A model generated the notes under the pieces. The model saw nothing but the letters and a program-made list of their open reading frames with translations, had not been told where the DNA came from and made no database searches. The translations under genes and the position numbers were made by a program. Source: Rhodocyclaceae bacterium (GTDB lineage Bacteria > Pseudomonadota > Gammaproteobacteria > Burkholderiales > Rhodocyclaceae). Taken from it: 64,000 nucleotides of DNA. Positions 1-7,612 of this stretch are shown piece after piece (the first letter of the stretch is position 1; the number at the start of each line of letters is the position of its first letter). The stretch lies in the NCBI GenBank assembly GCA_013791905.1, contig VMSX01000011.1, positions 124,001 through 188,000 on the forward strand, in the 5' to 3' direction.

Positions 1-1621
1 GGATGAAAGGCACCTTGGCGAGTGAGACTGAACCCTTCTCGCGCATCTGCGCCACGGTGACTCCGGTTCCCTCGAGCTGGTAATCCCACAGTTCCTCGAT
101 TGTCTCGAAATCGAGAGCTTCATTGACACCCATGCGACGTAATATCTCGCGGAAGATCCACCAGGCCGGACGGCTGTCGAAACGCGGTGCGATGGCCTGA
201 TCGCGCATGCTGAAACCGGGCTTGGGACCATTGATCTGCGCCAGGATGTTGGCGCGCTCGAGGTAGGTCGCCTCGGGCAGGATGACGTCGGCGAACCAGG
301 TCGTTTCCGAATAACGCACGTCGATGGCCACCAGCAACTTCAGCTTGTCGAGTACGCGTTGCAGCGCTTCGGGATCGGGCATGCCGGTCAGCGGATCATG
401 GCGGTAAGCGAAATAGGCGCCTATGCCATAGGGTTGCTTGGTCTCGATCGCGGCGAACATCTGGTGCAGCAGACCGCAAGCAGGATCGGCTCCCGGGAAA
501 GTAGTGCCGGCGCCGTCAACCCGCGGCTCCTTCACCTTGGGCGAGCGATCGACCAGTTTCTTCAGGCTCTTCTGGCCAACATCTTCCGGCGACTTGGCCA
601 GAATGATGCCGCCCTTGACCTCAACCGAACCCATCAGCGCGTTGAGGATCAGCGCCGTGCGGCTGACGTAGAACGACTGCTTGTGCCGCGCCACCATCCA
701 GCCCGGGTGGAAAATCACGTTCGGCGCATCGGCAGCGATTTCCTTGACGAAGGCGCGCAGTTCCGCAGCGGAAATGCCGGTGTGTTGCTCCTGCCACTCA
801 GGTGTAGTGTCCTTGACGGCCTCGCGCAGGTAATCCATGCCGGTGCAATGCTTTTCAACAAAGTCCTTGTCGTAGACACCCTGCTTGATCACTTCGTGAA
901 TGATGCCGAGGTTCAGTGCGTAGTCGCTGTTCGGGCGCACCTGCCAGTAACGGGTAGCTTTGCAGGCCGTCACGGTGGCACGCGGGTCGATGTAGGTACA
1001 GCGCATCCCATTCGACAAGGCGGCCATGAATCCCTTGGCTTCCCTGACATGGAACGACTCGATGATGTTGCGCCCGTACAGCACCATGTGCTTGGTATTC
1101 TTCATGTCGAAGCCGACGCCGCCGCGCCCGACACCATAGATCGAGCGCGCTGCGTTATGCGCATTCTGTCCGCAGGAAACGTCGTGATCGACGTAGTTTG
1201 GCGAACCCAGCGCCTGCACAAATGACTTGCTCAGGTCGGTGAAAAGTCCAGCGCGATCGGACAGCGCGATGCCGCGAGCGCCAAACTCGGCAATCACTTC
1301 ACGCAGTTTTTCGGCGATATAGTCGAGCGCCTCGTCCCAGGAAGCACGGCGCCAGTGTCCCGCACCGCGTTCGCCGGTACGGATCATCGGCGTTTGCGGA
1401 CGCTCGTCGTCGTACTCGAATGGCAGGCCGGATGCACCGCGGGCGCACAAACTCGCACCAATAGCCGGATCAGTAATATTGCCCTGAATCCAGTTGACGC
1501 GGCCATCGACGACCTCGACCTGGATCGGGCAACGTGCGGTACACATGCTACACAGGCTATATACCGTGCGGCGACCGGGGCTACCGACACCGCGTGCATT
1601 AGGGGCTTTTACCGAACTCAT
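1..1621 (-). CDS. Molybdopterin oxidoreductase catalytic subunit, PhsA/PsrA/SoeA type (partial)
   Basis: About 540 N-terminal residues are visible; the 3' end is cut by the left edge. A cysteine set C24, C27, C31 and C59 would bind the N-terminal [4Fe-4S] cluster of the DMSO-reductase superfamily, and C150 (motif HDVSCGQNAHN) fits the cysteine Mo ligand of thiosulfate/polysulfide reductases and the cytoplasmic sulfite dehydrogenase SoeA. No Tat signal precedes the first cysteine, so a cytoplasmic enzyme such as SoeA is favoured over periplasmic PhsA/PsrA; this is inference. AAGGACG precedes the ATG. Two TSUP exporter genes lie upstream on the same strand and a TtrSR-like pair lies beyond them, supporting work on sulfite, thiosulfate or another sulfur oxyanion. 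Partner iron-sulfur and membrane subunits, if present, would lie outside the window. Confidence 0.8.
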   Translation of the reverse strand, partial: MSSVKAPNARGVGSPGRRTVYSLCSMCTARCPIQVEVVDGRVNWIQGNITDPAIGASLCARGASGLPFEYDDERPQTPMIRTGERGAGHWRRASWDEALDYIAEKLREVIAEFGARGIALSDRAGLFTDLSKSFVQALGSPNYVDHDVSCGQNAHNAARSIYGVGRGGVGFDMKNTKHMVLYGRNIIESFHVREAKGFMAALSNGMRCTYIDPRATVTACKATRYWQVRPNSDYALNLGIIHEVIKQGVYDKDFVEKHCTGMDYLREAVKDTTPEWQEQHTGISAAELRAFVKEIAADAPNVIFHPGWMVARHKQSFYVSRTALILNALMGSVEVKGGIILAKSPEDVGQKSLKKLVDRSPKVKEPRVDGAGTTFPGADPACGLLHQMFAAIETKQPYGIGAYFAYRHDPLTGMPDPEALQRVLDKLKLLVAIDVRYSETTWFADVILPEATYLERANILAQINGPKPGFSMRDQAIAPRFDSRPAWWIFREILRRMGVNEALDFETIEELWDYQLEGTGVTVAQMREKGSVSLAKVPFI

Positions 1622-1790
1622 TTGTCTCGTCCTTAATCTCTGATGGCCTGACGCTTCACTCTGCCTTGGCGGCGTGTTCAGCGTGCCAATCTGGTTAGGG
1701 CATGGCGCTCATCGCGCTCATTCGAAGCTTTGCTTAATTAAAACTGCTCGATACAACTGGCAGGGCAACTGCTTGCCTTGCTCCCGTCGC

Positions 1791-1819
1791 GGGTGCGCAA
1801 GATTCTCCCTTGCGCACCC
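1791..1819. other. Perfect hairpin between TSUP gene and molybdoenzyme gene
   Basis: Arms GGGTGCGCAAG and CTTGCGCACCC (11 bp, no mismatch) enclose a 7-nt loop. It lies in the 236-bp gap downstream of the small TSUP gene and upstream of the oxidoreductase. No T-run follows on either strand, so it is not a standard intrinsic terminator. An mRNA processing or stability hairpin that sets different expression of exporter and enzyme is possible. Confidence 0.5.
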
Positions 1820-1857
1820 CCATTGGGAAGTACTTCTGGTCAGTGATTCCGTCCTGA

Positions 1858-2253
1858 TCAGAACACGCCGAGCAACGAAAGACCCAGCAGCGACAGACCG
1901 AGCACGGCAACACGCTTCACCCACAACGGATTGATCCGCTTGGCGATCTTCGGCGCGATCCAACCAGCCAGCAGCGCGGCCGGGAACATGACCAGGAACA
2001 GGTCAAGGTCGAAGTTGCCGAGGCCGTAGTGCCGCGTCGTACTCATCAGAGTGTTGAAAAATATGGCCAGCAGCGAGCTGCCAACGACCACATACATGGG
2101 CAGACCGAGCACTACAGCCATCAGGGGCACCATGAAGGGGCCGCCGCCGAAGCCGAACATCGATGAGACCACCGCGATAAGGAAGGCGCCGATGCAACCA
2201 ATAATGACGTTGACCTTGAACTCGTTGCCCCAGAACTCAATGTGCATATACAT
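1858..2253 (-). CDS. TSUP-family (TauE/SafE) transporter, C-terminal half as a separate protein
   Basis: A 131-residue membrane protein with about four hydrophobic segments and one TSUP signature (GFGGGPFMVPLM near residue 36). Complete TSUP carriers, proposed exporters of sulfite, sulfoacetate or related anions, have two such four-helix repeats. This gene holds only the second repeat; the first is at the C-terminus of the gene just upstream. AGGAG sits seven bases before the ATG, so it is translated in its own right and is not just the tail of a frameshifted gene. The 28-bp gap to the upstream stop implies co-transcription. The likely role is to form a functional carrier with the upstream product and remove product anions made by the adjacent molybdoenzyme. 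Confidence 0.75.
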   Translation of the reverse strand: MYMHIEFWGNEFKVNVIIGCIGAFLIAVVSSMFGFGGGPFMVPLMAVVLGLPMYVVVGSSLLAIFFNTLMSTTRHYGLGNFDLDLFLVMFPAALLAGWIAPKIAKRINPLWVKRVAVLGLSLLGLSLLGVF

Positions 2254-2281
2254 TTTTTATCTCCTGTTCAAATTGTGCTGG

Positions 2282-3547
2282 TCAGGCCTTGGCAGCCTTG
2301 GCAGCGGCAGCTTCTGCAGCGCGCTTCTGGAATTCCTTGAGAATCGCCGTTTCCTTCTTGTTCTTGGACATGTAGCCCGGCGTGGTCTGCCAGAACATCA
2401 GTGCCGCGAGGATGAAGAGGATCCAGCCGAAGACGAATTTGAATTCATCAACCGTAACCATCGATGTCAGCACCGGCCCAATGAAGCCGCCGGCCAGCAT
2501 GGCGATGCCGAGCGTGATGCCGACCTTCCAGCTGATGAATTTGATCTTCGAGTAGTTGATGACGCCACTGGCCTGCGAGAACAGGACGGTGGGGGTGACC
2601 GTGCCGGCCACGATATTGTGCGGCAAGGGGAACAGCATCAACATGACCGGGTTGATGATGAAGCCACCGCCCGCCCCCATCAGCACACCAAAAGTAGCCA
2701 AAGCCAATACGATGAAGAAGGGAATGAAGATATTGAGGCTGGTGCCGGCGTTGCTCATGTAGCGCATCGGGAAGGAGATCTTGTTTTCCACAGCAAGTGG
2801 TGCACTGACCGCCTTCTTGTCGGTAACCGCGGTAATGACATACTTGCCCGGCGCAACGCCCTGGGGAATCATCACCTTGGCAGTAAAGCTGCCATCGTCC
2901 TTCTGGTCAACGCTGGCCACGATGGTCCGGTCGACGCTACGGAAGCGGCCCTTGACAACCTGCATCGAGCGGCGCACCCGTTCCTTGTCGTCCAAAGCCG
3001 GCAGCAGTTCCCCGCGCGAACCAACAATACTGGCAGCCAGCGAAGCCTGATAGACAATGATGGCACGCTTGCCCGGCTCGCTATAGGCAACGTCACCACC
3101 CGTTTCCTTCAATGCGCCGGAATAAGACCAGCCCCGGCCTTCTTTCTTGAACTTGTCCAGAATGGGTTGGGCTGAAGTGGGTACATAAATGCGGTAAAAG
3201 GCCGGGATCTCATCGGCAAGGTAGAGCTTGTAGGGAATCTTGCCGGTTTCCTTGTTCGGCGTTTTATCGAAGTGGGAACCGCGTACCTTGTTCTCGTTGA
3301 ACACTTCGAGGAAGACCGGCTTGCCGGGTGTGCCCTGACCGGTAACCGTGATGACTCCGCCGTTTTCGAGACTGGTCTTGTCGACCGTGATGGTGGGCGC
3401 CACTGCGGGTGCGGCAGCAGGCATGGCGGCAGCCGCTGCAGCAGGCACGCCCTGGGGAGCGGCGGGAGCGGCCTGATCGGCGGCATGCGCTACCGGGTAA
3501 CTGAGCAGCAGGCTGGCGGCCAGTGCCGCGAGCATTTTATATGTCAT
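2282..3547 (-). CDS. Periplasmic-domain protein fused to the N-terminal half of a TSUP transporter
   Basis: 421 residues. The chosen start (MTYKMLAALAASL) follows GGAGG and gives a clean signal peptide ending near AHA; upstream in-frame codons lack a ribosome site. Residues of about 25-245 are an exported domain rich in Ala/Pro at first and then beta-strand-like, resembling the extra domain seen on some TSUP-linked membrane proteins. Residues of about 260-390 carry roughly four membrane segments with one TSUP signature (GAGGGFIINPVML), then an Ala/Lys-rich cytoplasmic tail. Only half of the usual two-repeat carrier is present; the other half is the next gene. Likely a sulfur-anion exporter with a periplasmic accessory domain, expressed with the downstream molybdoenzyme. 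Confidence 0.72.
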   Translation of the reverse strand: MTYKMLAALAASLLLSYPVAHAADQAAPAAPQGVPAAAAAAMPAAAPAVAPTITVDKTSLENGGVITVTGQGTPGKPVFLEVFNENKVRGSHFDKTPNKETGKIPYKLYLADEIPAFYRIYVPTSAQPILDKFKKEGRGWSYSGALKETGGDVAYSEPGKRAIIVYQASLAASIVGSRGELLPALDDKERVRRSMQVVKGRFRSVDRTIVASVDQKDDGSFTAKVMIPQGVAPGKYVITAVTDKKAVSAPLAVENKISFPMRYMSNAGTSLNIFIPFFIVLALATFGVLMGAGGGFIINPVMLMLFPLPHNIVAGTVTPTVLFSQASGVINYSKIKFISWKVGITLGIAMLAGGFIGPVLTSMVTVDEFKFVFGWILFILAALMFWQTTPGYMSKNKKETAILKEFQKRAAEAAAAKAAKA

Positions 3548-3882
3548 ATCAAAATTCCTCCACAGGTTGAGAAGAAACACAGCCATCACGGACAACCATT
3601 GAAACGTACTGATGCAGCGCACCAAAGACTACGACAGCAACCCCGGCCTGTGAATTGTGTAGACACAGTAGTGCTCTACGCAAAACTGCGTAGTCGGGCA
3701 TAATCGCGTACGCTATGGCCGATAGTGCAATGCCTACCGGAACACCCGATGAATACTGGCTTCCCCACCCCAATGCGCGCCCTGTTGCGAATTTTTCCGG
3801 TGCAATATCCGCCGGCGGCGGCAGTTGTGAGTTTCGGGAAAAGCTGTCTTTCCAGGAACGCCGGCAATCCCGGCATTTCGAC
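3548..3882. promoter_or_regulatory. Divergent promoter region between TSUP operon and TtrS-like kinase
   Basis: 335 bp without a convincing gene. It must hold the promoters of both divergent units. The most regular element is the 7-bp inverted repeat at 3676-3693 (CTACGCA, 4-nt spacer, TGCGTAG), with a second short palindrome (TGTGT AG ACACA) at 3656-3667. An open frame starting at 3715 extends the kinase upstream but would place non-signal sequence before a clear signal peptide. Confidence 0.5.
3676..3693. promoter_or_regulatory. Candidate operator for the adjacent FixJ/TtrR-like regulator
   Basis: Perfect dyad CTACGCA-AAAC-TGCGTAG. LuxR-type (FixJ/TtrR) regulators bind short dyads of about this size, and it lies midway between the two divergent transcription units. 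The link to the regulator at 5663-6295 is inference. Confidence 0.45.
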
Positions 3883-5673
3883 ATGAGGTTTCGTCTACTT
3901 TTCTTCACCGCATTGAGCCTGCTGGCCACCCTGGCTTCCTGGGTGGCCAGCGCCGCTCCGGCCGCCACACCGACCGCCGCACCTGCCACGGTACGCATCG
4001 GCGTACTGGCCTACCGCGGGCCTGACGAAGCGGTAGCCAGCTGGGGCGAGCTACCCGACCGACTGTCAGCCGCCATTCCCGGGCGCCGCTTCGTTATGCA
4101 GGCCTATGGCGGCCAGGAGCTGCGCGAGGCGGTGCGCAAGGGAGAGCTCGATTTTGTGCTGGCCAACAGCAGTCTGTATGTCGATCTGGCTGCGCAGTTC
4201 GGCATCCAGCGTATTGCCACGGTGATGCTGCCCGAAGCGCTATCGTCGGAACGCGCCATCGGCTCTGCGATACTGACGCTGGCCAGCCGCGATGACCTGA
4301 CGCGATTGACCGACTTGCGCGGCATGCGCATCGCCGTCGGCGCGCCAGACGCCTTCGGGGGCTATCTGGTGGCAGCACGCGAATTTCAGCGCGTCGGCGT
4401 CGACCTGGAAGTCGGTGACGCACGCCTGTTATTCACCGGATTCCCGATGCGCCTGGCCGTCGAGGCGGTGCGCACCGGCCAGGCCGATGCCGCGATTGTC
4501 CGCACCTGCCTGCTCGAACAATTGTCGGCAACCGGCCTGCTGAAATCCGAAGAGTTCAAGGTGGTAGCGCAGCGCCCGATCGCCGGCTTCCCCTGCGCCG
4601 CATCCACACCCCTTTATCCCGATTGGCCATTTGCTGCAGCGCGCGGCGTCGATCGTCACCTGGCCAAATCGGTCGCCATGGCCCTGCTTTCCCTGCCCCC
4701 CTCAGCTTCCGGGCTGGCATGGGACGTACCAGCCGATTACCAGTCGGTCAATGAGCTCTACCGCGAACTGATGCTTGGCCCCTACATCGACCTGCGCACT
4801 TCGACATTCCGTGGCGTACTGCGAAATTATCGGCTTTTTATACTGGCAGCCCTGCTGCTCTTCATCGGCATCGTCGTCCATGCCATTCGTGTTGAATATC
4901 TGGTCAAACGACGCACCATAGAGCTGCGTGCGGCACAGGCGCAGGCGCGCGATTTGCAATGGAAGACCGAGCACATGGCGCGCCTGTCCGTTCTGGGGGA
5001 AATGTCGGGCACCCTCGCCCATGAACTCAACCAGCCGCTGACCACCATTGCCGCCTATGCCCAGGGAATGGAGCGGCGTTGCGCTGCCGGCAAAGCAGAC
5101 AGCACCTTGATCACCGAGACGCTGCGCGAGATTTTCGCCCAGACCGAGCGCGCTGCCGGCGTCATCCGCCGCGTGCGCAACTTTGCCGGAAAACGCGCTG
5201 CCGCTCGTGAAGTCCGTCCCATTGCCGACACGGTGCGCGAAGCCATCGGTCTGTTGTCAACCCTGATGCCAGATCTGCCCCCGGTGGTCATGGACGATCG
5301 CTTGCCGCCACGGACATTGGTAGAGGCCGACCATCTGCAACTGCAACAGGTACTGCTCAATCTGATGAAGAACGCTGCCGAAGCCATGCGCGAACTGCCC
5401 CGCTTCAGGCGCACGATCAACGTCGCCCTGTATCGGGTAGACGGCAGTCTGACCATTGCGGTATCCGACCATGGCCCACAAGTGACGGCGAAAACACTGA
5501 CCCGCTTTTTCGAGCCATTTTTTACCACCAAATTTGACGGCCTCGGCCTTGGGCTGGCCATCTGCAAGAGTATCATCGAAGCCCACGGCGGTCGGCTCCA
5601 GGTCGAGCTGCGCGATCCACCCCCCGGTCTCGTCTTCCATTTCAATTTGCCCGACAAGCGCAATGCCAAGTAA
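3883..5673 (+). CDS. TtrS-like sensor histidine kinase with PhnD-type periplasmic sensor
   Basis: 596 residues from MRFRLLFFTAL, which gives a signal peptide (cleavage near ASAA). Residues of about 35-300 form a periplasmic phosphate/phosphonate-binding-like (PhnD) domain including the motif FPCAASTPLYPDWPFA, a pattern recalled from tetrathionate-type sensors. One membrane span lies near 315-335. The HisKA domain has AHELNQP with the phosphorylated His near residue 380, and the C-terminal ATPase domain has the N box (NLMKNAAEA), G1 (SDHGP) and G2 (GLGLGLAI). It overlaps the downstream regulator by 11 bases and is divergent from the TSUP/molybdoenzyme genes, so it probably senses a sulfur oxyanion and controls them. 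An in-frame start at 3715 is possible but less likely; no strong ribosome site precedes either. Confidence 0.82.
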   Translation: MRFRLLFFTALSLLATLASWVASAAPAATPTAAPATVRIGVLAYRGPDEAVASWGELPDRLSAAIPGRRFVMQAYGGQELREAVRKGELDFVLANSSLYVDLAAQFGIQRIATVMLPEALSSERAIGSAILTLASRDDLTRLTDLRGMRIAVGAPDAFGGYLVAAREFQRVGVDLEVGDARLLFTGFPMRLAVEAVRTGQADAAIVRTCLLEQLSATGLLKSEEFKVVAQRPIAGFPCAASTPLYPDWPFAAARGVDRHLAKSVAMALLSLPPSASGLAWDVPADYQSVNELYRELMLGPYIDLRTSTFRGVLRNYRLFILAALLLFIGIVVHAIRVEYLVKRRTIELRAAQAQARDLQWKTEHMARLSVLGEMSGTLAHELNQPLTTIAAYAQGMERRCAAGKADSTLITETLREIFAQTERAAGVIRRVRNFAGKRAAAREVRPIADTVREAIGLLSTLMPDLPPVVMDDRLPPRTLVEADHLQLQQVLLNLMKNAAEAMRELPRFRRTINVALYRVDGSLTIAVSDHGPQVTAKTLTRFFEPFFTTKFDGLGLGLAICKSIIEAHGGRLQVELRDPPPGLVFHFNLPDKRNAK

Positions 5674-6295
5674 TGCCCCAACTCCGCTGGTACATGTCAT
5701 TGACGACGACACTGCATTGCTGCGCGCCGTGACCTTTCTACTTGAATCAGCCAGCTGGAATGTCGCACCCTATGCCTCTGCAGAGGCATTCCTCGCTGGC
5801 TGGAAAGACCAGGCGGCACCCGGTTGCCTGCTCCTCGACATCCGCATGCCCATGATGAGTGGACTCGAACTGCAGCGCGTACTGACCGAGCGCGAAATTG
5901 CCCTGCCGGTGATCTTCATGACGGGTCACGGCGATGTATCGATGGCGGTAGAGGCAATGAAGCTTGGCGCCAGGGATTTCATTGAGAAACCGTTCAAGGA
6001 TCAGACCTTGCTCGATGCCGTCGCCATGGCGGTGCGCTGCAGTGTTGCGCGGCACGAGGAAGATTCTGTGCAGCGCGCGCTGTGCGAGCGACTGGAAAAA
6101 CTGTCGCCACGCGAGCGGCAAGTCGCCCGCTTGCTTGCCGAAGGTCTGCCGAACAAGACGATTGGCCAACGACTCGAAATCAGCGAGCGGACGGTTCAGG
6201 TGCATCGCCTGCACCTGATGGACAAGCTCGAAATTCACTCCGCTGCCGAATTGTCGCAAATGATGCTGCGGGCCAACCCCTCCAACAACTCTTGA
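5663..6295 (+). CDS. FixJ/TtrR-family response regulator
   Basis: 210 residues. The receiver domain has acidic pocket D14-D16, phospho-acceptor D59 (LLLDIRMPM), the conserved Thr/Lys region (FMTGHGD, EKPF), and a C-terminal LuxR-type helix-turn-helix from about residue 145 (LSPRERQVARLLAEG, then NKTIGQRLEISERTVQVH). The ATG lies inside the last codons of the kinase (11-base overlap), showing translational coupling. The partner is the TtrS-like kinase, and the likely targets are the divergent TSUP and molybdoenzyme genes, possibly through the dyad at 3676-3693. TtrR and FixJ share this architecture, so the exact signal cannot be fixed from the regulator alone. Confidence 0.85.
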   Translation: MPSNAPTPLVHVIDDDTALLRAVTFLLESASWNVAPYASAEAFLAGWKDQAAPGCLLLDIRMPMMSGLELQRVLTEREIALPVIFMTGHGDVSMAVEAMKLGARDFIEKPFKDQTLLDAVAMAVRCSVARHEEDSVQRALCERLEKLSPRERQVARLLAEGLPNKTIGQRLEISERTVQVHRLHLMDKLEIHSAAELSQMMLRANPSNNS

Positions 6296-6297
6296 AG

Positions 6298-6322
6298 CGC
6301 CGTCTCACCAGCGCCGACTTTT
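6298..6322 (-). repeat. Family A repeat, intergenic copy 1
   Basis: 25 bp reading AAAAGTCGGCG then CTGGTGAGACGGCG on the minus strand. It fills the gap between the regulator stop and the cobalamin adenosyltransferase start, ending 7 bases before that ATG. Confidence 0.8.
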
Positions 6323-6329
6323 AAACATC

Positions 6330-6881
6330 ATGGGCTACCGACTCTCGAAAATTTACACCCGCACCGGCGACGCCGGCAGCACCGGCCTGGGCGATGGCTC
6401 GCGCGTCGGCAAGGACGCCCCGCGCATCGCCGCGCTCGGCGATGTCGATGAACTGAATGCCGTCATCGGCGTGCTGCTCTGCGAAGCAATGCCGGACGAG
6501 GTGCGCAACTTGCTCAACGGGGTGCAGCACGACCTGTTCGACCTGGGTGGTGAATTATCAGTGCCCGGCGGAGTCTTTCTCAAGGACACGCAGCCGGGAC
6601 GCCTGGAAACCGCGATCGACCGCTTCAACGCCGAACTGGAACCGCTGAAGGAGTTCATCTTGCCCGCCGGCACGCGCGCCGCTGCCGTGGTTCATCAGGC
6701 CCGCACCGTCTGTCGGCGCGCCGAGCGCAGCGTGGTCACGCTGGCGCTGACCGAACCGGTTTCGCCAGCTTCCCGTCAATACCTGAACCGCTTGTCCGAC
6801 CTGCTGTTCGTGCTGGCGCGCTGGCTCAACAAGCACGCCGGGCAAGGCGACGTGCTCTGGCAAAAAGGCATCAACGCCTAG
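6330..6881 (+). CDS. PduO-type cob(I)alamin adenosyltransferase
   Basis: 183 residues, the usual length. It transfers the 5'-deoxyadenosyl group of ATP to cob(I)alamin to make adenosylcobalamin in the cytoplasm. The N-terminal nucleotide motif YTRTGDAGSTGLGDGSRVGKD and the later RTVCRRAERSVV and LNRLSDLLFVLAR helices are typical of the PduO family rather than the CobA/BtuR family. It follows the regulator gene in the same direction after only 34 bp, most of which is a family A repeat, so the region where a ribosome site should lie is occupied by repeat sequence and no good Shine-Dalgarno is visible. There is no functional link to the sulfur locus beyond position. Confidence 0.93.
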   Translation: MGYRLSKIYTRTGDAGSTGLGDGSRVGKDAPRIAALGDVDELNAVIGVLLCEAMPDEVRNLLNGVQHDLFDLGGELSVPGGVFLKDTQPGRLETAIDRFNAELEPLKEFILPAGTRAAAVVHQARTVCRRAERSVVTLALTEPVSPASRQYLNRLSDLLFVLARWLNKHAGQGDVLWQKGINA

Positions 6882-6932
6882 CCACAAGGGTAGGCTGGGG
6901 GGCGGGACTAACATCAGCCGTGCACTCTTCAG

Positions 6933-7074
6933 CCTTGCCGCCGGGCCGCCCCAAGGCAAGGCGGCACGCGGCGCCAGCCGCAATCCGCACCACAACCCGA
7001 ACAGCGCTCCCCGTTATAAACGAGGGAAGCGAGCAACCGTCACCTCCCCGCGAGGGGAGGATGGGAGGGGCGGG
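6933..7074 (+). repeat. Family B element, copy 1
   Basis: Conserved core GCCGGGCCGCCCCAA (6940-6954) flanked by complementary arms CCTTGCC and GGCAAGG, then GCACGCGGCGCCAGCCGCAA, a variable middle, an AGCGAG-containing segment, and a second hairpin CCTCCCC-GCGA-GGGGAGG (7043-7060) ending in a G-rich tail. It lies between convergent genes and runs into the 3' end of the minus-strand cNMP gene, whose last codons come from it. Confidence 0.75.
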
Positions 7075-7585
7075 ACAGCTTCATCAGGTCCCCGCTCACC
7101 GAGCGCAAGCGCTGGTTGAGCAGCATCAGAAGCTCCATTAGGAGTTTGACGCCGACCTTGGGTTCCTCGGAAACCACGCGGATCAGTGCAGCACGATCGA
7201 GCACGGCAAAGAGCGTCGGCTCCAGCGTCACGCAACTGGCAAAACGCGGCTCGCCGTCGATCAGCGACATTTCGCCCAGCGTCTTGCCTGGACCGGCAAC
7301 ACCCATCCGCTGCGGCAAGCCGCGCGGGTCGAGCTTGACGATCTCGACGCCACCTTCGATCAGCAGCAGCATGAAATCGCCCGCCGCGCCCTCGCGGATG
7401 ATTTCGGCGCCAGCGGCGGCTCGATAGCAGCGCAGATAGCGCGCCAGCGTATCGATTTCCTCACGCTCAAAATCCTCGAACAGGCGAATGTGTTCGATGA
7501 CTTCAAGGATACGATCGACAAAACCCGTGGCGTCGCCGAGGGCTTCAAACGCGGCAAAAACATCGGATCGGGAAGGGTTATTCAT
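7040..7585 (-). CDS. Cyclic nucleotide-binding (Crp-like cNMP) domain protein without DNA-binding domain
   Basis: 181 residues from MNNPSRSDVF; an in-frame TTG at 7609 is an alternative. Residues of about 30-150 form one cNMP-binding beta roll (EIIREGAAGDFMLLLIEGGVEIVK, then GKTLGEMSLIDGEPRFASCVTLEPT), including the GE...R pattern of the phosphate-binding cassette. No helix-turn-helix follows, so it is unlikely to be a transcription factor; such stand-alone domains act as sensors or partners of other proteins. The final residues (RPSHPPLAGR) are encoded by the family B element, so the C-terminus was changed by that insertion. The ATG is 28 bases downstream of the UbiA-like gene stop, so the two are probably co-transcribed. 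Confidence 0.78.
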   Translation of the reverse strand: MNNPSRSDVFAAFEALGDATGFVDRILEVIEHIRLFEDFEREEIDTLARYLRCYRAAAGAEIIREGAAGDFMLLLIEGGVEIVKLDPRGLPQRMGVAGPGKTLGEMSLIDGEPRFASCVTLEPTLFAVLDRAALIRVVSEEPKVGVKLLMELLMLLNQRLRSVSGDLMKLSRPSHPPLAGR

Positions 7586-7612
7586 GTCTATGGACAAATA
7601 TATAGACAAACA

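Noticed and set aside
2051-3175. 374-codon frame antisense to the TSUP genes
   Set aside because: Shadow frame; the minus strand shows signal peptide, TSUP motifs and ribosome sites.
7585-7608. TGTCTAT/ATAGACA dyad at the start of the cNMP gene
   Set aside because: The cNMP protein lacks a DNA-binding domain and the dyad lies in the short gap after the previous gene; insufficient to call an operator.
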